Source: an uncultured Lachnospiraceae bacterium
Lineage (GTDB): Bacteria > Bacillota > Clostridia > Lachnospirales > Lachnospiraceae
Length of the DNA: 7,549 bases
Reading direction: 5' to 3'
Assembly: GCA_902767065.1 (NCBI GenBank)
Contig: CACXFW010000274.1
Location: forward strand, 1 to 7,549
Part shown: positions 1 through 6,215 of the stretch, in pieces
Layout: every line of letters begins with the position of its first letter
How positions within the stretch are numbered: position 1 is the stretch's first letter
Translations under genes and position numbers: made by a program
Notes under the pieces: generated by a model
What the model was told of the DNA's origin: nothing
Seen by the model: the letters and a program-made list of their open reading frames with translations, nothing else
Database searches by the model: none

Positions 1-4
1 GCCC

Positions 5-68
5 CCTGGAACCGCTCAGATCCATCAGATAAGCAAGCTTATCTGACTGGATCATGAGCAATTCCAGG
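5..68. repeat. 64-nt imperfect inverted repeat (long hairpin)
   Basis: The stretch folds on itself with about 27 Watson-Crick pairs. Positions 5-11 pair with 62-68, 14-18 with 55-59, 19-23 with 49-53, 24 with 48, 25 with 46, and 26-33 with 38-45, closing on a CAAG loop at 34-37. The only interruptions are a CC/AA internal loop and single-base bulges at 47 and 54. No T-run follows on the plus strand, so it is not a classical intrinsic terminator. It could be a factor-dependent or mRNA-stabilising hairpin at the end of a gene lying before the window, or a small palindromic repeat element. The pairing is read directly; the role is unknown. Confidence 0.75.
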
Positions 69-89
69 AGGTGCTGAATAATTACAAAT

Positions 90-106
90 CAGCGACAGTT
101 TCGCTG
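90..106. repeat. small hairpin upstream of glmM promoter
   Basis: CAGCGA (90-95) and TCGCTG (101-106) form a perfect 6-bp stem around a CAGTT loop. It can be extended by three A-T pairs across a 2-nt bulge. There is no adjacent T-tract on the plus strand. It lies between the larger hairpin at 5-68 and the candidate glmM promoter. A role as part of an upstream gene's 3' end is possible but not shown. Confidence 0.4.
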
Positions 107-135
107 TGATTACGGGACCTGAATCCGAACGGATT

Positions 136-163
136 TTGTCAGAAATAAACTGTTGTTTATAGA
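136..163 (+). promoter_or_regulatory. candidate sigma-A promoter of glmM
   Basis: TTGTCA (136-141) and TATAGA (158-163) are separated by 16 bp and resemble the -35 and -10 hexamers of the vegetative sigma factor. Transcription would begin near 170, giving a leader of about 60 nt before the glmM ATG at 233. A short inverted repeat, AATCC-GAAC-GGATT (122-135), abuts the -35 and could be an operator. This is inferred from sequence match and position only. Confidence 0.5.
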
Positions 164-215
164 GGAAAATGATCTTCCGCCCCCGGGCAGATGATCAGGA
201 AAAGAAAAGGGGATC

Positions 216-221
216 AGGAGG
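216..221 (+). promoter_or_regulatory. ribosome binding site deciding the glmM start
   Basis: AGGAGG at 216-221 sits 11 nt before the ATG at 233. The frame is also open from an ATG at 191, but that start would place the Shine-Dalgarno inside the gene and add 14 charged residues ahead of the conserved MGKYFGTDG opening, so 233 is preferred. Confidence 0.75.
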
Positions 222-232
222 AAACAAAGCTT

Positions 233-1588
233 ATGGGAAAGTATTTTGGAACAGATGGCTTCCGCGGTGAGGCGAACAAGGTTCTGACTGCGTCGAACGC
301 TTTTCTGACAGGACGCTACATCGGCTGGTACTACAGCCAGAAGCACGAAGACCACAGGGCCAGGATTGTCATCGGGAAGGATACCAGGAGATCCTCTTAT
401 ACCCTGGAGTATGCCCTGAGCGCAGGGATTACCTCATCCGGAGCAGACGCTTATCTGCTGCATGTCACTACGACTCCGTCTGTATCTTACTGCTGCAGGA
501 CGGACGGATTTGACTGCGGCGTCATGATTTCTGCCTCCCATAATCCCTTTTACGACAACGGAATCAAGATTATGAGGGCCAACGGGCAGAAGATTGAACC
601 GGAGATCGAGGAGAAGATCGAGGCCTATATCGATGGCGATCATGATTCGATTCCACTGGCAGAGCGGGAAAACATGGGCAATGTGATCGACTATGCCGCA
701 GGCAGAAACCGCTACATCGGCTATCTGATGACCGTTCCCACCAGAGGATTCAACGGGGTAAAGGTGGGCCTTGACTGCGCCAATGGGGCATCCTGGAACA
801 TTGCCCGCGCTGTTTACGAGGCGCTGGGCGCCAAGGTCTACGTGATCAACAACAATCCGGACGGACTGAACATCAATGAGAACTGCGGTTCCACTCATCT
901 TGGGACGCTGCAGGAATATGTGAAGAAAAACCACCTGGATATCGGCTTTGCCTTCGACGGGGACGCGGACCGGTGCCTGGCTGTCGATGAGAATGGGGAG
1001 GTGGTTGACGGTGACCAGATCATGTACCTGTGCGGAAAGCGCATGAAAGAGACAGGCCAGCTGGACGGTGACACGATCGTGACGACGATCATGAGCAATA
1101 TGGGCCTTTATAAGGCCTGCGAGGCGCTGGGGATCCACACGGAGAAGACCGATGTCGGCGATAAGTATGTGGCGGAAAACATGCTGAAGAACGGCTACTC
1201 CATCGGCGGCGAGCAGTCCGGCCATATTATTTTCCTGAAATACGCGACCACCGGTGACGGAATCCTGACTTCCCTGATGGTCATGATGACCATGCTCGAA
1301 AAGAAGCTTCCGCTCTCCATGCTGGCCGGTGAGATGAAGCATTATCCGCAGTGCCTGAAGAACGTGGTCGTGAAGGATAAGAAGGCGGCCCAGGAGGATC
1401 CGGAAGTCAGAAAGGCAGTTAAGGCTGCGGCGGATCAGCTCGGAGAAAACGGCAGGATCCTGGTCAGGCCGTCAGGAACGGAGCCGAAGATCCGCGTGAT
1501 GGTCGAGGCTTTGACTGATGAGATCTGTGTGAAAACCGTAGATCAGGTGATTGATGTGATCAAAGAGCGCGGTCTTGCCGCACAGTGA
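233..1588 (+). CDS. glmM: Phosphoglucosamine mutase GlmM
   Basis: Predicted 451-aa cytosolic enzyme that converts glucosamine-6-phosphate to glucosamine-1-phosphate, the step before UDP-GlcNAc synthesis for peptidoglycan. It shows the four hallmarks of the alpha-D-phosphohexomutase superfamily. The phosphoserine loop ISASHNP has Ser102, the same number as the catalytic serine of E. coli GlmM. The metal loop DGDADR (242-247) supplies three Asp ligands, GEQSGH (326-331) is the sugar-binding loop, and RPSGTEPKIR (412-421) is the C-terminal phosphate-binding loop. The N-terminus MGKYFGTDGFRGEAN and the length are typical of GlmM rather than of phosphoglucomutase or phosphomannomutase. The gene has its own candidate promoter, and no glmS follows it, since the next gene is convergent. 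A related bifunctional hexose mutase cannot be fully excluded. Confidence 0.93.
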   Translation: MGKYFGTDGFRGEANKVLTASNAFLTGRYIGWYYSQKHEDHRARIVIGKDTRRSSYTLEYALSAGITSSGADAYLLHVTTTPSVSYCCRTDGFDCGVMISASHNPFYDNGIKIMRANGQKIEPEIEEKIEAYIDGDHDSIPLAERENMGNVIDYAAGRNRYIGYLMTVPTRGFNGVKVGLDCANGASWNIARAVYEALGAKVYVINNNPDGLNINENCGSTHLGTLQEYVKKNHLDIGFAFDGDADRCLAVDENGEVVDGDQIMYLCGKRMKETGQLDGDTIVTTIMSNMGLYKACEALGIHTEKTDVGDKYVAENMLKNGYSIGGEQSGHIIFLKYATTGDGILTSLMVMMTMLEKKLPLSMLAGEMKHYPQCLKNVVVKDKKAAQEDPEVRKAVKAAADQLGENGRILVRPSGTEPKIRVMVEALTDEICVKTVDQVIDVIKERGLAAQ

Positions 1589-1615
1589 CCGGCTAAGGAA
1601 CTGTAGATCAATAGA

Positions 1616-1646
1616 CTGGCTGACGGGAATGCTTTCCGTCAGCCAG
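1616..1646. terminator. hairpin between convergent glmM and umuC (putative bidirectional terminator)
   Basis: CTGGCTGACGG (1616-1626) and CCGTCAGCCAG (1636-1646) are perfect 11-bp complements. The stem can grow inward by G-T, A-T and A-T pairs to a TGC loop. It lies 27 nt past the glmM stop and 8 nt past the umuC stop on the other strand, so one hairpin could serve both 3' ends. Neither side has a strong T-run (CCTGGAAATC on plus, TCTATTGATC on minus), so termination may be inefficient or factor-assisted. Confidence 0.6.
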
Positions 1647-1654
1647 CCTGGAAA

Positions 1655-3292
1655 TCACTTCTTGAGCTTGCGCAGGGGTTTCTTTGGGAGCGCCCGGCAG
1701 ACAAACGAAACCTCTCCGGAGCGGTGCCCGCCGATCTGCTGATTTCTCAGGATCGTTGTTCCGGCCTTTTGCAGGTTCATGCCCTTGAGCACAGCGTTTT
1801 TTCCAAACCGCTCCTGCAGCTGGAGGGTCGCCTTCTGCAGGCGCCGTTCTTTCTCATCTGCAGCATCTTCCGCCGCCCGCTGTCTTTCCAGCGCGGTATA
1901 GTCTGTAAAGAGGTCCATCTGCTCCGGGGCGCGGGGCGGGATCTTATCCTCGGGGATCAGTCCGCATGCCGCGATCACAATGCGGCGTACGGTCAGGTCC
2001 GGATCGACAATCTCATCAAACAGTGCCATCATCACATCCATGATGCGGCGGGTGGAGGAGGTCCACCGGTCGATGTTTCCGGTTCCATGCGCGTGCCTGG
2101 GATGCGGCCTTCCGTAGAAGTCCGGAGTGACTACGCCTTCGTAGCGTTTGCCGGTACCGGAGATGAGGAATGTGGATTCCCGGATCGTCCTGCCCTGGTA
2201 TTCATATCTGATCGCGGTGCGGTCGTACCCGATATTCAGCTCCACCTTCTTCGTGACCAGCCCTTTCCGGACAAGGTCAAGCGCCAGGAGCTCCGTCATC
2301 TCACGGACAATCAGCTTCGCGTCCTTCGCACAATACGGTTCCATGAGAACCTGGCCGGAAGAGAGGCTGTTTGACTGAGGCCTGTAGGACTTGATGGTGG
2401 AGATCTGTGTCGGTTCCCATCCCCAGGCATGGTCGATCAGAAGCTCTGCGTTGATCCCGAAGGCTTTATACAGTGCGTCTTCATTCTGGACGCTGAGCCT
2501 TGCGACATCTCCCATGGTATAGCAGCCAAGCCGGTCCAGCCGCCTCGCCGTTCCCGCGCCGACTCTCCAGAAATCCGTGAGAGGGGTATGGCACCATAAT
2601 TTCTCACGATAGGACATCTCATCCAGTTCGGCGATCCTTACTCCCTGCTTATCAGCCGGAACATGTTTCGCTTCGATATCCATCGCGACTTTGGCCAGAT
2701 AGAGATTGGTCCCGATGCCGGCGGTCGCCGTGATGCCGGTGGTATACAGCACTTCCCGTATCATTGTCATGGCGAGTTCATGCGCGGTGAGGGAGTAGGT
2801 GCCCAGGTAGCCGGTGACGTCCAGAAAGCATTCATCGATGCTGTAGACATGAATATCCTCCTGGCTTACGTACTTCAGATAAATGGAGAAGATCTGCGTG
2901 CTGATCTTTTCATAGAGCTTCATGCGCGGCGGGGCGATGATATAGGAAAGCTCCAGGGCGGGATCTTCTTCCAGCGCCCGGGCATCGAAGGAAGCGGACG
3001 AAAAGCGATACCTTCCGCTTTCCGGATCCTTTGGCAGAATTCCCATCCTCAGGGCCTTGCTGAACCGTTCCTGGTTCACTTCCTTTACTCTCTGAATCAC
3101 CTCGAACAGACGCGCGCGTCCCGGAATGCCATGTGCCTTCAGGGAGGGAGATACTGCGAGGCAGATCGTCTTTTCTGTCCGGGACGGATCGGCCACGACG
3201 AGATTCGTGGTCAGCGGATCATATCTGCGGTCTGCCAGTTCCACGCTGGCATAGAAAGATTTGAGGTCGATGGCAATGATCGTGCGTTCCAC
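1655..3292 (-). CDS. umuC: Y-family error-prone DNA polymerase, UmuC type
   Basis: Predicted 545-aa translesion polymerase that copies past damaged template bases during the SOS response. The palm opens with IIAIDLKSFYASVEL, where Asp9 is a metal ligand. The second catalytic motif YSIDECFLDVTG gives Asp153 and Glu154. The segment RVGAGTARRLDRLG (243-256) resembles the helix-hairpin-helix thumb, and about 310-440 is the little-finger region. QMDLF (458-462) matches the beta-clamp-binding consensus. The C-terminus RFGKNAVLKGMNLQ...RNQQIGGHRSGE is characteristic of Firmicutes UmuC-like polymerases (YqjW/UvrX relatives). The start chosen is GTG at 3292 because AAAGGAG lies 8 nt upstream and catalytic Asp9 then sits at the usual distance from the N-terminus. 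The frame stays open upstream to 3493. It follows the S24 regulator gene by 145 nt and is probably co-transcribed with it. All catalytic residues are present, so it looks active. Assignment to the Y-family is firm; the subfamily name is slightly less so. Confidence 0.93.
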   Translation of the reverse strand: MERTIIAIDLKSFYASVELADRRYDPLTTNLVVADPSRTEKTICLAVSPSLKAHGIPGRARLFEVIQRVKEVNQERFSKALRMGILPKDPESGRYRFSSASFDARALEEDPALELSYIIAPPRMKLYEKISTQIFSIYLKYVSQEDIHVYSIDECFLDVTGYLGTYSLTAHELAMTMIREVLYTTGITATAGIGTNLYLAKVAMDIEAKHVPADKQGVRIAELDEMSYREKLWCHTPLTDFWRVGAGTARRLDRLGCYTMGDVARLSVQNEDALYKAFGINAELLIDHAWGWEPTQISTIKSYRPQSNSLSSGQVLMEPYCAKDAKLIVREMTELLALDLVRKGLVTKKVELNIGYDRTAIRYEYQGRTIRESTFLISGTGKRYEGVVTPDFYGRPHPRHAHGTGNIDRWTSSTRRIMDVMMALFDEIVDPDLTVRRIVIAACGLIPEDKIPPRAPEQMDLFTDYTALERQRAAEDAADEKERRLQKATLQLQERFGKNAVLKGMNLQKAGTTILRNQQIGGHRSGEVSFVCRALPKKPLRKLKK

Positions 3293-3300
3293 AGTCTGCG

Positions 3301-3307
3301 CTCCTTT
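3301..3307 (-). promoter_or_regulatory. ribosome binding site deciding the umuC GTG start
   Basis: Read on the minus strand, AAAGGAG lies 8 nt before GTG (3292-3290). No comparable site precedes the upstream in-frame ATGs at 3493 or 3454. This supports a GTG start and a 545-aa protein. Confidence 0.75.
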
Positions 3308-3372
3308 TGACTCTGTCCGTGGACGAAATTCTGTTTCCGGCCAGAAGAGCGATCCTTCGCAAACCGCCTGGA

Positions 3373-3400
3373 TCCCTTGTGCGGCCGGCCGCGTCAGGGA
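3373..3400. repeat. 28-bp GC-rich imperfect palindrome between the regulator gene and umuC
   Basis: TCCCT (3373-3377) pairs with AGGGA (3396-3400), and the core GCGGCCGGCCGC (3381-3392) is a perfect 12-bp palindrome. Only three central-flank positions per side are unpaired on the minus strand. As minus-strand RNA it would form GCGG-CCGG-CCGC capped over a 5-bp outer stem. It lies in the 145-nt gap between the two cassette genes, about 80 nt before the umuC start. A role in processing, attenuation or uncoupling the two genes is possible but inferred. Confidence 0.55.
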
Positions 3401-3437
3401 CGTTCGCTGATGAAAATGCGGTGTCCGGTCACGGTCC

Positions 3438-4301
3438 TCATCTTCCGTTTCCATGGATGGCCTTGTATCTTTCCACATCCTCCGGACGGGCAATATCGTG
3501 GTCCGGATCCAGTCTGCCCAGCACCCGTCCGATCAGGTAAACGGTATCGGCCTCATGAAAAAGGATTGTCCTGTAATCCGGGTTCAGTGAATGCAGCCCG
3601 TCTTTTCCGAGATTCTTGATGTAGGTTTCATTTCCGATGATGAACGCGCCGGTTTCCCCCTCCGAAAGGTCTGATCCGTCCGGAATCCTTTCCACAAGGA
3701 CAAGGTCTCCATCGTGATATTCAGGCTCCATGCTGTCCCCGTTGACGCCGAAAACACAGTCCGCGCGCCGGTCGATCTGAGCGTCGTACAAAAAAAGCGG
3801 AGCGGAGCTTTCCTCAAATTCGGTCGGATCTCCGATGCCGGCCGCAAGCTTTCGCTCATAGAAGGGAAGCTGACGGATCCCGGGGCTCTCCTGCGCCTTC
3901 TGGACTGCCAGAAGGCTGTCTGTCAGCGTGTCTACCGCATAACGGTTTCCTGCGGACAGCTGGCGGTAAGTGTCGATATGCAGCTGTTCCCCATGAGTCA
4001 GGATAAGGTTCGGGTCCTCCATGTCAAACAGCTCGTACAAGGTGACATGCAGAAGTTCGCACAGTCCCGGAATCAGGTTGATATCCGGCCTGGATCTTCC
4101 GTTCTCCCAGTTGGAGACGGAATTCCCGGTGATGCCGAGCCTTGCGGCCAGTTCCTTTTGCTCCATTCCGGCCAGCTCGCGGTAGTGGCGGATCCGCTCA
4201 CAGATGATGGGAAGCGTCGTTTTTACTGCGGGCTTTCCGGTTTTCATGTCAATGACACTGCCGGTTCCTGGAGTGGACCGGTCAAACGTCCGGCGCGGCA
4301 T
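3438..4301 (-). CDS. HTH-S24 self-cleaving transcriptional regulator (HdiR/LexA-like)
   Basis: Predicted 287-aa repressor. After about 30 residues rich in polar and basic amino acids, an XRE/Cro-type helix-turn-helix occupies roughly 33-92 (ELAARLGITGNSVSNWENG is the recognition region). A linker follows, then an S24 LexA/UmuD-type protease domain from about 145 to 265. The putative self-cleavage bond is Ala154-Gly155 in LAAGIGDP. The nucleophile is Ser190 in GVNGDSMEP and the general base is Lys229 in ETYIKNLG, so the whole autocleavage machinery appears intact. The start at 4301 is set by AAGGAGG 5 nt upstream; the frame runs open to 4484, but that ATG lies inside the predicted -10 box. Its position directly upstream of umuC matches the HdiR-umuC pairing known in Lactococcus lactis, where the regulator is cleaved in a RecA-dependent manner. 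By analogy it represses itself and umuC. It is not canonical LexA, whose HTH is of the winged type. Confidence 0.9.
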   Translation of the reverse strand: MPRRTFDRSTPGTGSVIDMKTGKPAVKTTLPIICERIRHYRELAGMEQKELAARLGITGNSVSNWENGRSRPDINLIPGLCELLHVTLYELFDMEDPNLILTHGEQLHIDTYRQLSAGNRYAVDTLTDSLLAVQKAQESPGIRQLPFYERKLAAGIGDPTEFEESSAPLFLYDAQIDRRADCVFGVNGDSMEPEYHDGDLVLVERIPDGSDLSEGETGAFIIGNETYIKNLGKDGLHSLNPDYRTILFHEADTVYLIGRVLGRLDPDHDIARPEDVERYKAIHGNGR

Positions 4302-4306
4302 AGTAT

Positions 4307-4313
4307 CCTCCTT
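4307..4313 (-). promoter_or_regulatory. ribosome binding site of the S24 regulator gene
   Basis: On the minus strand AAGGAGG lies 5 nt before the ATG at 4301. It sits 20 nt downstream of the long hairpin and is not part of either arm, so translation should remain possible when the hairpin is formed. Confidence 0.85.
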
Positions 4314-4333
4314 AAAGTGACGATCGGTTATTC

Positions 4334-4459
4334 CGTTACAGGTCACACCCCGGCCAGTCCCAAGGTGGACACAGGGATCCTGAGTGGAGACTTTTGGGGG
4401 TCGAAACGAAGGATCCCTGTGTCCGCCACAGGAGGCTGGCCGGGGTGTGACCTGTAACG
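4334..4459. repeat. 126-nt long inverted repeat in the 5' leader of the S24 regulator gene
   Basis: Outer arms 4334-4357 and 4436-4459 are perfect 24-bp reverse complements. Inner arms 4367-4381 and 4410-4424 are perfect 15-bp complements (GGACACAGGGATCCT on the left). Between them lie a few more pairs (4359-4361 with 4431-4434 around a bulge, 4364-4365 with 4426-4427) and a small internal loop. The apical loop of 28 nt (4382-4409) can form a mini-stem TCG-AAA-CGA. About 44 canonical pairs form in all, plus two G-T pairs when read as plus-strand RNA. It lies between the predicted minus-strand promoter and the regulator's ribosome site, so the mRNA would start about 13 nt before the stem. No T-run follows either end and no flanking target duplication is obvious. 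It could be an RNA regulatory structure, a DNA cruciform or operator, or a relic of a small palindromic mobile element. Confidence 0.85.
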
Positions 4460-4479
4460 ACACAGAGTCTTCTGCGTAC

Positions 4480-4508
4480 AACATAGCGCAGTAAAATGAG
4501 AATGTAAA
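4480..4508 (-). promoter_or_regulatory. candidate promoter of the S24 regulator-umuC cassette
   Basis: On the minus strand TTTACA (4508-4503) and TATGTT (4485-4480) are separated by exactly 17 bp, a good sigma-A match. Transcription would start near 4473, just before the 126-nt hairpin, leaving a leader of about 170 nt. No CGAAC-N4-GTTCG LexA box was seen in the region, consistent with control by the cassette's own regulator rather than by canonical LexA. Confidence 0.6.
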
Positions 4509-4537
4509 GAGATTTGAGCTATACTGTAAGGCCGTCC

Positions 4538-4553
4538 CGATGGTATACTATCG
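4538..4553 (+). promoter_or_regulatory. extended -10 promoter for cls inside a 16-bp near-palindrome
   Basis: CGATGGTATACTATCG is symmetric at seven of eight base pairs. It contains TGG-TATACT (4541-4549), an extended -10 element that can work with a poor -35. A second TATACT lies at 4520-4525, 24 bp upstream. Transcription toward the cardiolipin synthase gene would start near 4556. The palindrome overlapping the -10 box is a plausible operator, but the regulator is unknown; the divergently encoded HTH-S24 protein is one candidate. Confidence 0.5.
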
Positions 4554-4596
4554 TCAGCTGAAGCGGGGCCTTTGCTGTTGAATGCGGCGTCCGGAA

Positions 4597-4612
4597 ACAG
4601 TGCCATCACTGT
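4597..4612 (+). promoter_or_regulatory. leader hairpin before cls
   Basis: ACAGTG (4597-4602) and CACTGT (4607-4612) form a perfect 6-bp stem with a CCAT loop, 13 nt before the purine-rich ribosome site (4626-4634) of the cardiolipin synthase gene. It might modulate translation or mRNA stability; nothing further can be said from sequence. Confidence 0.4.
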
Positions 4613-4642
4613 CTTAAGAGCGATGAAAGGGTGGAACGAACT

Positions 4643-6208
4643 ATGGAGGAAGAAGTATTAAGACTGGCGAAACCGAGAAAGAAGAATCTGATGCATCTGA
4701 TCTTCAGCCGGTTCTTCGTGATTGTGCTCCTGCTGGCCTTGCAGGTTACGCTGGTTGTCATGATCTACGTGAAGCTGTATCAGTATCTGCCGCATTATTC
4801 GGCAGTAATGCTGCTTTTTCTGATCGGCGGGGTGATCTATCTGTTTAACTGCGGAATGGACAATTCCGCCCGGCTGACGTGGATGCTGATCATCGCGATG
4901 CTTCCGATCACCGGCGTGGCCATTCTTGCATTTACACAGATGAACTTCGGCCACCGTAAGATTAAGGAAAGAATTGAGGCCCTGATCTCAGGGACGACCG
5001 GGGCGGTCAGGCAGCCCTCCGGAGTTCTTGAGAAGCTGGCACAGGACGGATCCTCGACGGATGACCTGGTCCGGTATATCAACAGAAGCGGCTGCTTTCC
5101 TGCCTATGAGAGAACAAAGACCACGTTCTTTCCCATTGGCGAGAAGATGCATATTGCCATGCTCGAGGAGCTGAAGAAGGCCGAGAAGTTTATCTTCATG
5201 GAGTTCTTCATTATCGAGGAAGGATATATGTGGGGCAGCATCCTGAAGATTCTTGCTCAGAAAGCCGCCTCAGGCGTGGATGTGCGCGTTTTGTACGACG
5301 GCATGCTGGAGGTCTCGACGCTCCCGCCCAATTACTGCAGGCTGCTTCAGGAACATGGGATAAAGGCGAAGGAATTCTCCCCGATCCGGCCGCTGGTTTC
5401 TTCCCATTATAATTACCGTGATCACCGCAAGATCCTGGTGATCGACGGGAAGGTCGGCTTCACGGGCGGCGTGAACCTGGCGGATGAGTACATCAACAGG
5501 AAGGAACGCTTCGGGCACTGGAAGGATACCGGCCTGATGCTTGAAGGCGACGCGGTGAAGACCTTTACGCTGATGTTCCTGCAGATGTGGAACATTGACG
5601 AGAAAAAACCTGTGTTTGAACCCTGGATCAGCGAAGGAACACACGATCCGGACCTCTCCGACGGTTTCGTCATTCCCTACGGAGACTGTCCGCTGGACGA
5701 GGACAAGGTCGGCGAGGCGGTGTACATGGATATCTTCTACCGTGCGGACAGTTATGTCCATGTGATGACACCGTATCTGATCCTGGACGGCGAGCTGGAG
5801 ACCGCCATCAAGTACGCGGCGCAGCGCGGCGTGGACGTGAAGCTGATCCTGCCCGGAATTCCAGACAAGGCACTGGCTTATTCTCTGGCGAAGGCACATT
5901 ACAGGAGACTGGTGAAGGCGGGAGTGAAGATCTATGAGTACACGCCGGGATTCGTCCACGCGAAGATCTTTACCAGTGATGACACGAAGGCGGTGGTCGG
6001 TACGATCAATCTGGACTACCGGAGCCTGTATCACCACTATGAATGCGCAACCTATCTGTACAGGACTTCCTGTATCGAGCAGATCGAGAATGACTTCCAG
6101 GAGACTTTGCAAAAGTGCCGTGAGGTGACGCCTGAGACGATCAGGCATGAGAAGCTGCGTTATAAGATCATGGGGCAGCTTGCGCAGTTTATCGCACCGC
6201 TTATGTGA
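4643..6208 (+). CDS. cls: Cardiolipin synthase (phospholipase D superfamily)
   Basis: Predicted 521-aa membrane enzyme that joins phosphatidylglycerol units to make cardiolipin. The N-terminus has two hydrophobic stretches, about 17-46 and 53-100, the latter split by a short polar turn, as in Bacillota Cls. Two HKD motifs follow. The first is HRKILVIDG, with His261, Lys263 and Asp268, then GGVN (275-278). The second is HAKIFTSDD, with His439, Lys441 and Asp446, then GTIN. Both are complete, so the enzyme looks active, and the length is in the normal range. The ATG at 4643 is preferred, since AAAGGGTGG (4626-4634) ends 8 nt before it. An in-frame GTG at 4631 lies within that site and would add four residues. 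The stop is 7 nt before the next gene, suggesting an operon. A related PLD-family transferase is possible, but the two-transmembrane, two-HKD layout strongly favours Cls. Confidence 0.93.
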   Translation: MEEEVLRLAKPRKKNLMHLIFSRFFVIVLLLALQVTLVVMIYVKLYQYLPHYSAVMLLFLIGGVIYLFNCGMDNSARLTWMLIIAMLPITGVAILAFTQMNFGHRKIKERIEALISGTTGAVRQPSGVLEKLAQDGSSTDDLVRYINRSGCFPAYERTKTTFFPIGEKMHIAMLEELKKAEKFIFMEFFIIEEGYMWGSILKILAQKAASGVDVRVLYDGMLEVSTLPPNYCRLLQEHGIKAKEFSPIRPLVSSHYNYRDHRKILVIDGKVGFTGGVNLADEYINRKERFGHWKDTGLMLEGDAVKTFTLMFLQMWNIDEKKPVFEPWISEGTHDPDLSDGFVIPYGDCPLDEDKVGEAVYMDIFYRADSYVHVMTPYLILDGELETAIKYAAQRGVDVKLILPGIPDKALAYSLAKAHYRRLVKAGVKIYEYTPGFVHAKIFTSDDTKAVVGTINLDYRSLYHHYECATYLYRTSCIEQIENDFQETLQKCREVTPETIRHEKLRYKIMGQLAQFIAPLM

Positions 6209-6215
6209 TGGCAGA

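Noticed and set aside
434..1342. Long open frame (302 codons) on the minus strand across glmM
   Set aside because: It is antisense to a gene with all catalytic motifs of GlmM, its translation is His/Val/Asp-rich with no recognisable domain, and such shadows are expected in GC-rich coding DNA.
1589..1654. glmS ribozyme or glmS downstream of glmM
   Set aside because: The 66-nt space holds only a simple hairpin and the next gene is convergent umuC.
4334..4459. Retron msr/msd or other reverse-transcribed hairpin
   Set aside because: A long hairpin next to a gene is suggestive, but no reverse transcriptase or effector gene is in the window; the neighbours are a regulator and a Y-family polymerase.
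4334..4459. Intrinsic terminator for one of the divergent units
   Set aside because: No gene ends here on either strand and neither side has a T-tract; both neighbouring genes start outward from this region.
4302..4484. In-frame N-terminal extension of the S24 regulator from an ATG at 4484
   Set aside because: The ATG lies within the predicted -10 box, the extension would translate through the 126-nt hairpin, and the ATG at 4301 has a strong ribosome site.
4540..4581. 13-codon ORF (MVYYRQLKRGLCC) after an AAGG, as a possible leader peptide
   Set aside because: Its start codon lies within the palindrome that forms the likely -10 element, upstream of the expected transcription start, so it would not be on the cls transcript.
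6147..6215. Upstream start of the CapA-like protein at 6147
   Set aside because: It would overlap the conserved C-terminus of cls by about 60 nt and has no ribosome site; the basic signal-anchor N-terminus begins at 6216.
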